DNA from: Alteromonadaceae bacterium
GTDB lineage: Bacteria; Pseudomonadota; Gammaproteobacteria; Enterobacterales; Alteromonadaceae
DNA length: 50,697 nucleotides
Direction of reading: 5' to 3'
Assembly (NCBI GenBank): GCA_016765535.1
Contig: JAESPQ010000029.1
Location: 29,251 to 79,947, forward strand
Positions 1-9,536 of the stretch are shown piece after piece (the stretch's first letter is position 1; every line of letters begins with the position of its first letter). The translations under genes and the position numbers were made by a program. The notes beneath the pieces are model-generated. The model saw only the letters and a list, made by a program, of their open reading frames with translations, did not search any database and was not told the origin of the DNA.

Positions 1-290
1 TCTTCTTCGGCAGCAATTTTACGTTCAACCACCATTTGCGTGGCAATACCCGCATGATCACAACCCGTTTGCCAGAGTGTATTTTTACCTTGCATACGTT
101 GATAACGGATTAAGGTATCCATAATAGTTTGTTGAAACGCATGTCCCATGTGCAAACTACCCGTGACATTCGGTGGGGGAATAGCAATACAATAACTATC
201 GCCCTCGCCTGTTGGACTAAAATAGCCTTGTTGCTCCCAACTTTGGTAAAGTGATTGTTCAATATCGGTAGGGTTAAATGTTTTTTCCAT
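1..290 (-). CDS. valS: Valine--tRNA ligase, N-terminal part (cut by window edge)
   Basis: Charges tRNA-Val with valine in the cytoplasm. Only the first 96 or so codons are present; the rest lies beyond position 1. The reading frame starts with ATG at 290 and begins [19 protein letters not shown]. It contains the class I synthetase HIGH-type motif within [15 protein letters not shown], with the proline run typical of ValS, IleS and LeuS; the surrounding residues fit ValS. holC lies just upstream on the same strand, the usual gammaproteobacterial pepA-holC-valS order. The family identity is secure; the full length cannot be judged. Confidence 0.95.
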   Translation of the reverse strand, partial: MEKTFNPTDIEQSLYQSWEQQGYFSPTGEGDSYCIAIPPPNVTGSLHMGHAFQQTIMDTLIRYQRMQGKNTLWQTGCDHAGIATQMVVERKIAAEE

Positions 291-362
291 GGGTATATTC
301 TTACTTAGTTAATAATTTATAATTAATTAAAATAGGATGACGGTTTCGCTATTTAAAGCACA

Positions 363-806
363 TCATTTTTCTGGGTGCATTTTAACAGCAAAAGCTAATT
401 GTTGATATGCACGATAACGTTGCCGCGCTTGTTGTTTTAATGTTTCATCAATAGGTACAAAATCTATCACTCGATTAAATTGCGCTGCAAATGGCGGCAC
501 AGTATCAGTTAAATTAATTAATACTGAACGCCTATTACTTGGTGCTTGCCAACTAATTTCTACAGGTGAACCATAGTTTGGCCCTTCACCTATTAAATTA
601 TGCGGTACAAAAGAGTCAGCATCAAACGCCCACAATAGTTCATCAACATTATGCGCTTGCGTTTGATTTTGTGTATAAATAAACACTTTTTGTTGCTGAC
701 GATAAGCAATGGCGGCTTGTTGGCAGACACAAAAAAGCAATAAGTCAGTCGGTGACTTATTGCTAGAATGTTTATCAAGTAAAAAAAACGTTGCTTGCTT
801 TTGCAT
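363..806 (-). CDS. holC: DNA polymerase III chi subunit
   Basis: Accessory subunit of the clamp loader; in the family it binds psi (HolD) and single-stranded DNA-binding protein SSB at the replication fork. The 147-residue length matches the family. The N-terminal part (ATFFLLDKHS..., then a helix LLLFCVCQQAAIAYRQQQKVFIYTQ) and the DELLWAFDADSFVPHNL stretch are typical. It lies between pepA (40 bp upstream) and valS (72 bp downstream), on the same strand, so the three are probably co-transcribed. The name rests on both similarity and gene order. Confidence 0.93.
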   Translation of the reverse strand: MQKQATFFLLDKHSSNKSPTDLLLFCVCQQAAIAYRQQQKVFIYTQNQTQAHNVDELLWAFDADSFVPHNLIGEGPNYGSPVEISWQAPSNRRSVLINLTDTVPPFAAQFNRVIDFVPIDETLKQQARQRYRAYQQLAFAVKMHPEK

Positions 807-846
807 AGTATTCTAATGAATGATTTAAGAGAATAAAAATAAACGC

Positions 847-2352
847 TTATTCGCCTTGTTCTTGACCTGCACGATTCAATAAAAATTGCGTTAACATGCT
901 AACAGGACGACCCGTAGAGCCTTTATTAGCTCCACTGCGCCATGCAGTACCCGCAATATCTAAATGCGCCCAATGATATTTTTTAGTAAAACGTGACAAG
1001 AAACAAGCAGCAGTAATAGTACCGGCACCTTTACCACCTAAGTTAGTAAAATCGGCAAATGGGCTTTCGAGTTGTTCTTGATAATCGTCCCATAACGGTA
1101 AACGCCAAGCTCTGTCACCACTTTGCTCTGAAGCATTTAATAGTTCATGCGCTAACGGATTGTGGGTACTTAATAAACCTGTCGCATGGCTACCTAAAGC
1201 CACTACGCATGCTCCCGTTAAAGTAGCAACGTCAATCACCGACTCGGGATCAAAACGCTCAACATACGTTAACGCATCACACAATACTAAACGACCTTCG
1301 GCATCGGTATTTAATACTTCAACCGTTTGCCCTGACATAGTCGTTAAAATATCGCCGGGGCGATAAGCATTGGCGTCAGGCATGTTTTCACAGCCAGCTA
1401 AAACACCAATAACATTAAGCGGCAATTGCAATTCAGCCAAGGCATGCATTGCCCCTAAAACACCTGCTGCGCCACCCATGTCATATTTCATTTCATCCAT
1501 GGCAGCACCGGGTTTTAACGAAATACCACCACTATCAAAAGTTAAACCCTTGCCGACTAAGACAATAGGGGCCGCATCTTTATCACCACCACTATATTTA
1601 ATAACACTCATCAGTGATTCATTTTCACTACCACGACCAACGGCAAGATATGAACCCATGCCCAATTCTTCCATTTGTTGCTCGTCAACAATTTCAACAC
1701 TTACGTTGTCATAATCACTTTCTAATGTTTTAGCTTGCTCACTTAAATAAGCAGGATTACAGATATTTGGTGGCATATTAGCCACATTTTTACAGCTATT
1801 AATACCAATTGAAATAGCCAAAGCATGAGTAATAGCACGTTTTCCTATTGGTAATTCACGGCGTGTTGGTACATAAAAAATAATTTTACGCAGTGGACGA
1901 CGTGGTTCTTCTTTACGTGTTTTTAAGCTATCAAAGCTATATAAGCAATCTTGGGCGGCTTCTACTGCTTGGCGAATTTTCCAATAAGTGTCGCGGCCTT
2001 TAACATGCAATTCAGATAAATAACATGCAGCTTCCATCGAACCAGTTTCATTTAAGGTGTTAATTGTTTTACTGATAATTTGACGATATTGGCGTTCGTC
2101 TAATTCACGCTCTTTACCACAACCCACCAATAAAACTCGCTCACTTAAAATATTAGGCACATTATGCAATAACAACATTTGCCCTGACTTACCTTCTAAG
2201 TCGCCACGACGCAATATATTACTAATGTAACCTTCGCTAATTTCATCAAGTTGTTCAGCAGTGGGTGATAGTCGACGTGGCTCAAAAACACCGACGACGA
2301 TACAAGCTCTGTTTTGTTTTTCTGGGCTACCGCTTTTAACACTGAACTCCAT
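847..2352 (-). CDS. pepA: Cytosol aminopeptidase (leucyl aminopeptidase, M17)
   Basis: A two-metal aminopeptidase that removes N-terminal residues, especially leucine, from peptides. E. coli PepA also binds DNA in cer/Xer recombination and carAB control; whether this one does is unknown. The 501-residue length is normal. The M17 signature NTDAEGRL and the metal/catalytic lysine region [15 protein letters not shown] are both present. A good ribosome site (AGGAG) lies 6 bases before the ATG at 2352. First gene of the pepA-holC-valS unit. It is divergent from lptF across about 230 bp that should hold both promoters; I did not find clear hexamers there. Confidence 0.97.
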   Translation of the reverse strand: MEFSVKSGSPEKQNRACIVVGVFEPRRLSPTAEQLDEISEGYISNILRRGDLEGKSGQMLLLHNVPNILSERVLLVGCGKERELDERQYRQIISKTINTLNETGSMEAACYLSELHVKGRDTYWKIRQAVEAAQDCLYSFDSLKTRKEEPRRPLRKIIFYVPTRRELPIGKRAITHALAISIGINSCKNVANMPPNICNPAYLSEQAKTLESDYDNVSVEIVDEQQMEELGMGSYLAVGRGSENESLMSVIKYSGGDKDAAPIVLVGKGLTFDSGGISLKPGAAMDEMKYDMGGAAGVLGAMHALAELQLPLNVIGVLAGCENMPDANAYRPGDILTTMSGQTVEVLNTDAEGRLVLCDALTYVERFDPESVIDVATLTGACVVALGSHATGLLSTHNPLAHELLNASEQSGDRAWRLPLWDDYQEQLESPFADFTNLGGKGAGTITAACFLSRFTKKYHWAHLDIAGTAWRSGANKGSTGRPVSMLTQFLLNRAGQEQGE

Positions 2353-2583
2353 GAGTTCTCCTTACTAATTTCAAACTTATTGGCTAACTTATACAGATAA
2401 ACACAGCTAAAACTTTGTTTTTCTGTTAATTGGGTTATTCTAAAGGTTATAATTATAGCTAGATAAACTAATTTATCTTAAGCATATTCTTATTAAAATT
2501 ATTTAGAACATAATTTATAACATAAGAAAACGACCAGTTTACTCAAAATTTGGCTAAATGTCAGATAAAAACTAAGTTACCCT

Positions 2584-3717
2584 ATGATTATTTTTCGCTA
2601 TTTGTTAAAAGAAGTTGCCAAAACTCAATTGGCCGTATTCTTTGTTTTAATGACTATTTTTATCAGTCAAAAATTTGTTTCTATCTTAGGCGATGCGGCT
2701 GAAGGCGGTTTACCTGGCCACATGGTAATGCTTTTTATCGCACTAAAAACACCTGATTTAGCTGGTATGATGCTACCTTTAAGCATGTTTTTAGGAATAT
2801 TACTCGCTTACAGTAGAATATACGCTGATAGCGAAATGACGGTATTACACGCTTGTGGAATAAGTGAATGGTATATTGTACGGATCACTATAATTGTTGG
2901 CATCATTACCGCTATAGTGACGGGTATATTTACTTTATATTTATCACCTATTGCCGCTGAATACGAACTACAAATAAAAGAAAAATTGGCTACCGAATCA
3001 GGCTTAAGCACTTTAATTGCAGGTAGATTTCAAAAAACAGGCAATAATAAAGCGGTAATTTTTATTCATCATAAAAATAGAAAAAACAATACCTTAAGCA
3101 AAATATTTGTTGCCCAATTACCCGATGATAAACATTCACACGACAGTATTATTAATTCAAGCTTAGTGTATGCAGCGCAGGGAAAAGTAGAAGAACAAGA
3201 AAGCGGCTCACAACGCCTAGTATTAGAAAAAGGCATCCGCTATCAAAAAGACAACCAAAGTGGTGAATTTCGTTCAGTTGCTTTTAAAAAATACTATATT
3301 CAAATACAAGATAAAAAAGTAGAGCACAAACGTCGTAAAATAAGTGCCCTACCCACCTTAGAATTATTTAATTATGACAAGCCTGAATATAAAGCCGCAA
3401 TACATTGGCGTTTAGCTTTTCCGTTAGCCGCCATAGTACTAACGTTTATTGCTGTACCATTAAGCAAGGTTAATCCGCGACAAGGTAAATTTGCTAAATT
3501 ACTGCCTGCTATTTTATTATTTTTAGGCTATTTTTTAATGTTAAGCGCGATGTTATCTGGGCTAGAAAAAGGTGTTTTATCTAATGTTATTGGTTTATGG
3601 CCAGTACATTTAGGTGCATTACTATTAGGGTTGAGTTTAATATTTAAAGATCGCGGTGGCGCACTAAAACTCAAAGCTAAACTGTCTTTTTTTAGCCGTA
3701 GTGGAGGTACGGCATAA
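2584..3717 (+). CDS. lptF: LPS export ABC transporter permease LptF
   Basis: Inner-membrane permease of the LptB2FGC machine, which extracts lipopolysaccharide from the inner membrane and pushes it along the LptA bridge. The protein (377 residues) has the YjgP/YjgQ layout: hydrophobic segments in the first 120 residues, a polar periplasmic domain at about 130-270, and three more hydrophobic segments at the C-terminus. It begins MIIFRYLLKEVAKTQLAVFF, as LptF proteins do. Its last base overlaps the first base of lptG, so the two are translationally coupled. Confidence 0.95.
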   Translation: MIIFRYLLKEVAKTQLAVFFVLMTIFISQKFVSILGDAAEGGLPGHMVMLFIALKTPDLAGMMLPLSMFLGILLAYSRIYADSEMTVLHACGISEWYIVRITIIVGIITAIVTGIFTLYLSPIAAEYELQIKEKLATESGLSTLIAGRFQKTGNNKAVIFIHHKNRKNNTLSKIFVAQLPDDKHSHDSIINSSLVYAAQGKVEEQESGSQRLVLEKGIRYQKDNQSGEFRSVAFKKYYIQIQDKKVEHKRRKISALPTLELFNYDKPEYKAAIHWRLAFPLAAIVLTFIAVPLSKVNPRQGKFAKLLPAILLFLGYFLMLSAMLSGLEKGVLSNVIGLWPVHLGALLLGLSLIFKDRGGALKLKAKLSFFSRSGGTA

Positions 3718-4781
3718 TGCGCATTTTAGACATTTACATTGGTAAAATTGTTGCTACGACTACTTTTTTAACGCTCAGCGTTTTTATTAGTGTGAGTGGC
3801 ATTATTAAATTTGTTGATCAAATGATTTATGTGGGGCGTGGCGATTATGACTTATCGCATGCTGCACTCTATGTACTTTATTGGATACCACGCGATGTCG
3901 AAATATTCTTTCCTATGTCCGCCTTAGTCGGCGGCTTAATCGGTATTGGCATGCTCGCCAGCAATAGTGAATTAGTGGTAATGCAAGCAGCAGGTTTATC
4001 ACGTTTTAACATTATAAAATCGGTAATGAAATCAGCCTTAATTTTAGTCCTTATTAGTATGGCTATTGGTGAATGGCTTGCACCACAAGGTGAAGCCGCA
4101 GCGCGAGAAATAAAATCACAAGCCATTTCTGGTGGTAGTTTGATCTCTGCTAAAAATGGAATTTGGGCAAAAGACGGTGATTTTTTCGTTCACATTAGTG
4201 AAGTAGAAGACACAGGACGCTTAAAAAACGTTCAAATTTATCGTTTTAACGAACAACTAAAACTTACTAGCTGGTTACAAGCCGAAAAAGCGACTTATCA
4301 ACAAAATGCATGGTTACTTGAAGACGTTACCGATACGCAAATAACAACAACAGAAATTATTACCAAACATTATCAAAACCAGCAATGGCAATCGTCACTT
4401 ACCCCTGATAAATTAAGAGTAGTAACTGTTAAACCCGAAGCATTGTCTATGACAGATTTAATTAGTTATTTAGATTATTTAAAAGCCAACAATCAAGATA
4501 AAAGCCGCTATTTACTCGCCTTTTGGCGCAAAATAATGCAACCAATTACCGTGGCGGTAATGCTATTAGTTGCTCTGTCTTTTATCTTTGGACCACTACG
4601 TAGCATGTCGATGGGCGCGCGTATTATGATGGGTGTGATGACGGGTTTATTATTCCATGTTAGTAATCAGGTTTTAGGCTCTATTAGCTTAGTGTATCAA
4701 TTACCGCCAATATTTGGCGCAACCTTACCAAGCCTCTTATTTATATTAATGGCATTGTATTTTATTAATAAAAAAGCTTAG
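3717..4781 (+). CDS. lptG: LPS export ABC transporter permease LptG
   Basis: Partner permease of LptF in lipopolysaccharide export. The 354 residues start MRILDIYIGKIVATTTFLTL and show the same pattern of N-terminal membrane helices, central periplasmic beta domain (about 130-260) and C-terminal helices as LptF. The ATG overlaps the lptF stop by one base (TAATG). No terminator is obvious behind it; the next gene on either strand is the broken AraC-type regulator, convergent 77 bp away. Confidence 0.95.
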   Translation: MRILDIYIGKIVATTTFLTLSVFISVSGIIKFVDQMIYVGRGDYDLSHAALYVLYWIPRDVEIFFPMSALVGGLIGIGMLASNSELVVMQAAGLSRFNIIKSVMKSALILVLISMAIGEWLAPQGEAAAREIKSQAISGGSLISAKNGIWAKDGDFFVHISEVEDTGRLKNVQIYRFNEQLKLTSWLQAEKATYQQNAWLLEDVTDTQITTTEIITKHYQNQQWQSSLTPDKLRVVTVKPEALSMTDLISYLDYLKANNQDKSRYLLAFWRKIMQPITVAVMLLVALSFIFGPLRSMSMGARIMMGVMTGLLFHVSNQVLGSISLVYQLPPIFGATLPSLLFILMALYFINKKA

Positions 4782-4858
4782 TGCTTGTCAATACTTTAAC
4801 AAGGCGCAACAATATTTACACTATTACCAGTGCAAAGCTAGTTATCTCTGTACGGCCT

Positions 4859-5753
4859 TTAAACTATCGGTAAATATATATCAGTGATCAACTGATGTTC
4901 TGCAACTTGTGGAAATAAGTTAATATAGTGAAAAAAAAAACGGGAAAATCGCGTAACTCCTCACCGCTATTAGGTAACCATTGGCGATAAAGCGCACGAA
5001 TTTTATCGTCCATTAGCTCATGAGATCCTAAATGTCGAATTTTAGCACAACGTCCAGCAGGTATTGTTTTACTGATAACTCCCTGTGAATTATCAGGAAC
5101 ATTAGTGTGCACTTCGCCACAAATATCAAAATGAAAATCTTCCGTAATAGTAGTTGTAGGATCGTCATAAGCAACACCATAGGTATTATATTGTTCAACG
5201 GGAAATAACCCCGTATTTTTTCGCCATTCAATGAAATGACTAATAGAGTCATTTAATACTACGGGTGAGCCTCGGTGCTCAAAAACTGCCACCTTAGTTT
5301 CTTTAAAATTAATTATTTCAACAGCTAATGCGGCAACGACGTCTTTATTCATAAGAAAATTCCTATCAACTTTTTTAGTTAACAGTAGCTTTTTGTGCCA
5401 ACTTTGCCACTGAGGTTTTTGTCGAAATGGAGAAGTTGTTATGCTAAATACTTTTTTAAAAACTCGTGAAAATGATTCTGGATTTTCAAAACTAGCCTGT
5501 AAGGCAATATCAATAATGGCTAGTTCGCATTGATAAACTAGTTGGTATGATGCCTGTTTTAAACGAATCATCAAAATAAATTTACTTACCGTAATGCCAG
5601 TATATTCAGTAAATTGTCGATGAAAATGACACTTTGAAAAACATGCCACTTGGCTTAACTTTTCAACACTTAAATCACTCTCTAAATGCTCACTAATATG
5701 CTGACAACAGTATTAATTTTTTGAGAATAATTTAACGATTTATCCCGAACCAT
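4859..5753 (-). pseudogene. AraC-family regulator with GyrI-like domain, two frameshifts
   Basis: An AraC-type DNA-binding domain followed by a GyrI-like effector-binding domain. The open frame seen from 4888 to 5649 begins inside the HTH domain at a GTG (VACFSKCHFHRQF), which is not a natural start. Upstream, another frame starting at ATG 5753 reads MVRDKSLNYSQKINTVVS and joins to HISEHLESDLSVEKLSQ if one base is added near 5700. At the other end, dropping one T from the ten-base run at 4930-4939 restores VFFHYINLFPQVAEHQLI and an ending typical of the family, with a stop at 4859. So two single-base indels disable it, one in a homopolymer and one not. Either a decaying gene or, at least for the homopolymer, a sequencing error. 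Confidence 0.85.
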
Positions 5754-5856
5754 AATACATTTTAACTCTTCTATTGCCGCTAGTTAATAACAAGCAGTTT
5801 GACTCAATTCAACAATATTATATCGTTTTGTTTTTAAAAGATGGACTAAAATTTCT

Positions 5857-5988
5857 CTATGTCGTGTCAATAAATTGCGCTGGTTGCTGTATACCAAGTA
5901 AATTTAAATCCTGTGCGCCAGCTTTACCAATATTGGGTAAGTCCGTTAATTTTCTTAAATTTTCACGGGTAACTTTATTTGGATTCAT
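5857..5988 (-). pseudogene. Truncated helix-hairpin-helix (Cdd1/TfoX-C-like) gene
   Basis: ATG at 5988 opens a 43-codon frame beginning MNPNKVTRENLRKLTDLPNI and continuing GKAGAQDLNLLGIQQPAQFI. That is the start of the small helix-hairpin-helix family often called Cdd1 or mitomycin-resistance-like. Relatives are about 90 residues and continue with a DPC...VRFM...PWW part, which is absent: the frame stops at TAG 5857-5859. Right behind it, in another frame and just ahead of the AraC gene, lies a short HTH-like stretch (RHREILVHLLKTKRYNIVEL) ending in TAA. This looks like a deletion scar where pieces of different genes were joined. Confidence 0.65.
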
Positions 5989-6063
5989 AGAAATAACGTC
6001 TCATTAAAGAACAAAAAAACACGTCTTAACTTAGCGAATAAAGCATGAAGCAAGGTTTTTTTA

Positions 6064-6447
6064 TTATACTTGATTAGCTGTATGCAATTTTACTCGAGCG
6101 GTTATTCCAAGCTTAAAACCCAATAATCCAAACACAAGAGGTATAAAAGAATTAAGAGCAAATATAAAAATAAAATTTACGTCTTGAGTATAAATGTATG
6201 CATAAACAAATATAGCAATAAAATAACCTAGGTTTGTAGAACCTTCAGATAATTTTAAAAAATACCCTTCCACCAATGATACAACAAAGGCTATAGATAC
6301 CCCCCAATATATTCCCAAATTAATGATAGTCGGTAGCTCCATACTAATAGCAATCGTAGATATAATTAAGGGGAAAGATAAAGCTAAAACAAAAGTGATT
6401 AGACCGATTGTAAAGCTAGCTAATTTTGTTATATTTTTATTCATCAT
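6064..6447 (-). CDS. Unknown small membrane protein (127 aa)
   Basis: I do not recognise this family. The product is almost wholly hydrophobic, with about four membrane segments (roughly residues 8-35, 42-62, 70-88 and 92-115) and a short polar tail. Two ATGs are adjacent at 6447 and 6444; the AGGA ribosome site sits better before the second. It lies 79 bp downstream of another unknown membrane-protein gene on the same strand, so the two may form a small operon. Both sit in the disturbed region between two conserved blocks, which suggests acquired or lineage-specific DNA. No function is proposed. Confidence 0.6.
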   Translation of the reverse strand: MMNKNITKLASFTIGLITFVLALSFPLIISTIAISMELPTIINLGIYWGVSIAFVVSLVEGYFLKLSEGSTNLGYFIAIFVYAYIYTQDVNFIFIFALNSFIPLVFGLLGFKLGITARVKLHTANQV

Positions 6448-6526
6448 TTTCCTAATACGGCTTAAGCTGTTATATCAAGGTTATAATAGTGAATTATTGC
6501 CACAAAAACGTGATATTTACAGCTTG

Positions 6527-7069
6527 TCATGTAGTTTTTACACATTTAAACTTTCGTATAATATTCCGTATTAAAATACCAAATGAAAGAATCAACAAAG
6601 CCACTGAAAGAAATAGTAACCCAAATACAAAAGTGCGATCAGAATTGCTACAGCCGCCCCAGCTACACTTTGTATAACCAATAATGAATACGGCTACAGC
6701 CAAACTAGATAATATCAACGGTAACAATAAAATAGATATTAATGTCTTAATACGATAATAGTAATTAAATATTTCGCGTTTTAATTCGCCTACTATGGAT
6801 AACTCTGATTTAATAACCCAGTCTTTCGCGAATTTAAGCACTAAAAAACTGTATATTATAGGTGAAATAACCCCTGCAATAAAAGCAGTTGAAAATTGTG
6901 AAAGCCCCAATAAGATATCCGATAATATTCCAGATATTATAGATATTATATAAATCCAGACAAAAAGTTTTATTTTTTGTAAAGCTCTTATGTTCCTAAA
7001 AACTGTCAATAATGAAACACTTAAGATTAAAACAGGTGCACCAAACGCCAACGTTCTTATAATATCCAT
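6527..7069 (-). CDS. Unknown membrane protein (180 aa)
   Basis: Not recognised. About five hydrophobic segments are visible (about residues 8-25, 36-58, 60-82, 108-135 and 147-168), separated by short charged loops, with a basic C-terminus (RNIIRKFKCVKTT). The loop after the fourth segment holds a cysteine pair (CSWGGC) that could form a disulfide if it faces the periplasm. First of two unknown membrane-protein genes on this strand, downstream of the repeat at 7236-7292. Neighbours give no clue to its role. Confidence 0.6.
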   Translation of the reverse strand: MDIIRTLAFGAPVLILSVSLLTVFRNIRALQKIKLFVWIYIISIISGILSDILLGLSQFSTAFIAGVISPIIYSFLVLKFAKDWVIKSELSIVGELKREIFNYYYRIKTLISILLLPLILSSLAVAVFIIGYTKCSWGGCSNSDRTFVFGLLFLSVALLILSFGILIRNIIRKFKCVKTT

Positions 7070-7235
7070 ACAATCTTGATTAAATACTCCGTAATTTATG
7101 AGTAACTATGAATAACATAACTCCTAGCGAATGACATTATTTTTTTACTTCGGTCAAAAACATTTCCCTATATACTTAATGATATTTCAATACGTCTGTT
7201 TGGGACTCATCAAACCAAGGTAACAGATAGAGTAT

Positions 7236-7292
7236 TTGTAGGTCGGTTCAGCCCGTCAAATATAGATTGATGGCCTAAAGGCCAACCTACAA
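7236..7292. repeat. Short palindromic repeat of the TGTAGGTYGG family
   Basis: An imperfect palindrome of 57 bp: the left arm begins TTGTAGGTCGGTTCAGCCCG and the complement of the right arm begins TTGTAGGTTGGCCTTTAGGC. Related elements with the same TTGTAGG ends are at 35367-35425, 48453-48525 and from 50591. It is probably a non-autonomous mobile or REP-like repeat. It sits in the 314-bp gap 7070-7383 between ispG and the unknown membrane genes; I see nothing else in that gap. Confidence 0.7.
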
Positions 7293-7383
7293 GTGTTACC
7301 CTAAAATATAGCTATTTGACCAGTCCCGTCTGTTTCAAGACGTCTGAGCAATTCATGATCAAGGCACTTATTTTTATTAATTA

Positions 7384-8505
7384 TTACACTGCTTTAACAT
7401 CAATCACTTGCTTTTGCTGTTCTGCTATTAATTGTGCTTTGGCGCGAATGCGCTGCTCTAGTTCATCGACCAAATTAGTATTGTCAAAACGTTCTTTTTG
7501 GCGAACACCATCAAGGTAATAGCCGCTTTTTTTACTACTCCCCGTTAAACCAAGATCTGACACCATGGCTTCGCCAGGGCCGTTAACAATACAACCAATA
7601 ATAGAGACATCCATTGGTGTTAGTAAATCTTCAAGGCGTTGTTCGAGTTCATTAACGGTTGAAATTACATCAAATTCTTGGCGTGAACAGCTAGGGCAAG
7701 CAATTAAATTAATACCGCGACTACGTAACTTAAGTGATTTTAAAATATCAAAACCTACTTTAATTTCTTCTATTGGATCTGCCGCTAATGATACCCGTAA
7801 AGTATCGCCAATACCTTCGGCCAATAACATGCCTAAACCAATGGCTGATTTTACTGAACCTGCACGCATGCCGCCAGCTTCGGTAATACCTAAATGCAGC
7901 GGATTATTAATTTGTTTTGCTAGCAAGCGATAAGCGCCTACGGCTAAAAACACATCAGAGGCTTTAACACTCACTTTAAATTGGTCAAAATTAAGCCTGT
8001 CAAGAATATCTACATGACGCATCGCTGACTCTAGTAAGGCTTCGGGGCAGGGTTCGGTATAACGTTCTTGAATATCTTTTTCTAACGAACCGCCATTTAC
8101 GCCAATGCGTATGGGAATATTATGATCACGCGCGCATTCAACCACAGCCCGCACTCGGTCTTCGCGACCTATATTACCTGGGTTTATACGTAAACAATCT
8201 GCACCATATTCTGCCACTTTAAGTGCAATGCGGTAGTCAAAATGAATATCGGTAATTAAGGGTACATTAACTTGTTGTTTAATTTGCTTAAATGCTTCAG
8301 CAGCGTCCATGGTCGGCACACTAACACGGACAAGATCAGCGCCAACCGCTTCTAATGCTTTTATTTGTGCTACCGTTGCCGCAACATCGGTCGTTAGAGT
8401 ATTAGTCATTGACTGTACAGTGATAGGTGCATCACCGCCAACAGCAACATTGCCAACCATTATTTTTGTCGATTGACGACGAATGATAGGAGATTCTTTA
8501 AACAT
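7384..8505 (-). CDS. ispG: 4-hydroxy-3-methylbut-2-en-1-yl diphosphate synthase
   Basis: Iron-sulfur enzyme of the MEP isoprenoid pathway; converts ME-cPP to HMBPP. The 373 residues match the family. Visible landmarks are [15 protein letters not shown] near the N-terminus, the LRINPGNIG core, and the C-terminal cluster cysteines in [12 protein letters not shown] plus [12 protein letters not shown]. It follows rodZ by 74 bp on the same strand, the standard order. In most relatives hisS comes next; here conserved order stops at this gene and unrelated DNA follows. Confidence 0.97.
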   Translation of the reverse strand: MFKESPIIRRQSTKIMVGNVAVGGDAPITVQSMTNTLTTDVAATVAQIKALEAVGADLVRVSVPTMDAAEAFKQIKQQVNVPLITDIHFDYRIALKVAEYGADCLRINPGNIGREDRVRAVVECARDHNIPIRIGVNGGSLEKDIQERYTEPCPEALLESAMRHVDILDRLNFDQFKVSVKASDVFLAVGAYRLLAKQINNPLHLGITEAGGMRAGSVKSAIGLGMLLAEGIGDTLRVSLAADPIEEIKVGFDILKSLKLRSRGINLIACPSCSRQEFDVISTVNELEQRLEDLLTPMDVSIIGCIVNGPGEAMVSDLGLTGSSKKSGYYLDGVRQKERFDNTNLVDELEQRIRAKAQLIAEQQKQVIDVKAV

Positions 8506-8579
8506 GATATTTTCGAGAATAAATTCCCGCCTATAATATAAATAGAAATTAAAGCGCTTAAATAAGAGCTAAATAAGAA

Positions 8580-9536
8580 TTATGGCTTTAACGGTAAAGA
8601 AAATTTAGCAATATTACCCGCACCAAATTGCGACATATTAACGTCTTTACCATCAAAACGAATGCTTACTAACTCAGGTTTACCTAAGGTTATGGCAAAA
8701 GGCGCTTTACCTTTAATAGTCATAACATAATCCGCTTTTTTTATGCCCCAAGCAATACGTTCACCTGTAGCATCATAAATATTTACCCAACAATCGCCTG
8801 AAAAAGTAAAAACAACGTCACTAATTAACGGAGTTATTGTTGAAGTATTGCTAGCCGCTGACTCTTTTAAAGCGCTAACGTTACTTTGCACTACAAGGTT
8901 AGCTGTTTCCCCCTTGGCATTTACTTTTTGAATATTATCTACTATCGCTTCAGTCGGCTGCTTAATGCTAGCGGACTGTGGTGTTAAGTTAACCTCTGCA
9001 TTATCATTTTCTGCTGGTGTTGTTCCTACACTAGGCACTATTTCTTTACTGTTATTTGAGCGAGTGTTTGAGAACGGTAATTTTTCATTTTGATTAGCAG
9101 TAATGGCGGTTTGATCTTGCTGATGTTCTTGTTGCCACCAAATAACGGTTAAGCCAACTAAAATGGCTAAAATAAAATAACTAAACCACATTAAACGACT
9201 GTTTTCTGCCTGTTTTTTAGTGCTTTGAGAAAAACTTTGCATTTCAGCTTGCTGTACCGCAGCAACACCTAACAATTCATAACTAGCGAGTACATCTTCA
9301 CAAGAAACATGGACGAGCTTGGCATAATTTTTTAAATAACCGCGCATATAAGTTCTCGGTAGGCGATTATCAAAGTCTTCCTTTTCAATATTTTCAATTA
9401 AGGCAACGGTAAAATTTAATTTAAGTGCAACGTCCTTTGCCGTTAATTTTAAGGCTAAACGCGCTTCCTTAAGCATTTGCCCAGGACCGACAACTTCCAT
9501 ATCTTCTGTTAATTCTGTGTGATGCTCTTTAATCAT
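8580..9536 (-). CDS. rodZ: Cell-shape protein RodZ
   Basis: Bitopic membrane protein that links MreB to the elongation machinery. The N-terminal Cro-like HTH (about residues 20-90, LKEARLALKLTAKDVALKLN ... PRTYMRGYLKNYAKL) is followed by one membrane span at about 115-135 (SYFILAILVGLTVIWW), a Ser/Thr/Asn-rich linker and a C-terminal RodZ domain (about 235-318, FTFSGDCWVNIYDATGERIAWG). Its ATG overlaps the pilW stop (ATGA), so the two are translationally coupled. At 318 residues it is of usual size. Confidence 0.93.
   Translation of the reverse strand: MIKEHHTELTEDMEVVGPGQMLKEARLALKLTAKDVALKLNFTVALIENIEKEDFDNRLPRTYMRGYLKNYAKLVHVSCEDVLASYELLGVAAVQQAEMQSFSQSTKKQAENSRLMWFSYFILAILVGLTVIWWQQEHQQDQTAITANQNEKLPFSNTRSNNSKEIVPSVGTTPAENDNAEVNLTPQSASIKQPTEAIVDNIQKVNAKGETANLVVQSNVSALKESAASNTSTITPLISDVVFTFSGDCWVNIYDATGERIAWGIKKADYVMTIKGKAPFAITLGKPELVSIRFDGKDVNMSQFGAGNIAKFSLPLKP

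Noticed and set aside
1160-1714. Plus-strand frames inside pepA
   Set aside because: Shadows of the pepA coding strand; compositionally odd and without start signals.
5774-6007. 77-codon plus-strand frame
   Set aside because: It is antisense to the truncated helix-hairpin-helix gene and shows no family likeness.
6448-6526. Possible integron attC site between the two unknown membrane genes (ATAACAGCTTAAG)
   Set aside because: Only one end resembles an attC core; there is no matching second arm before the next gene starts, and no integrase or array is present.
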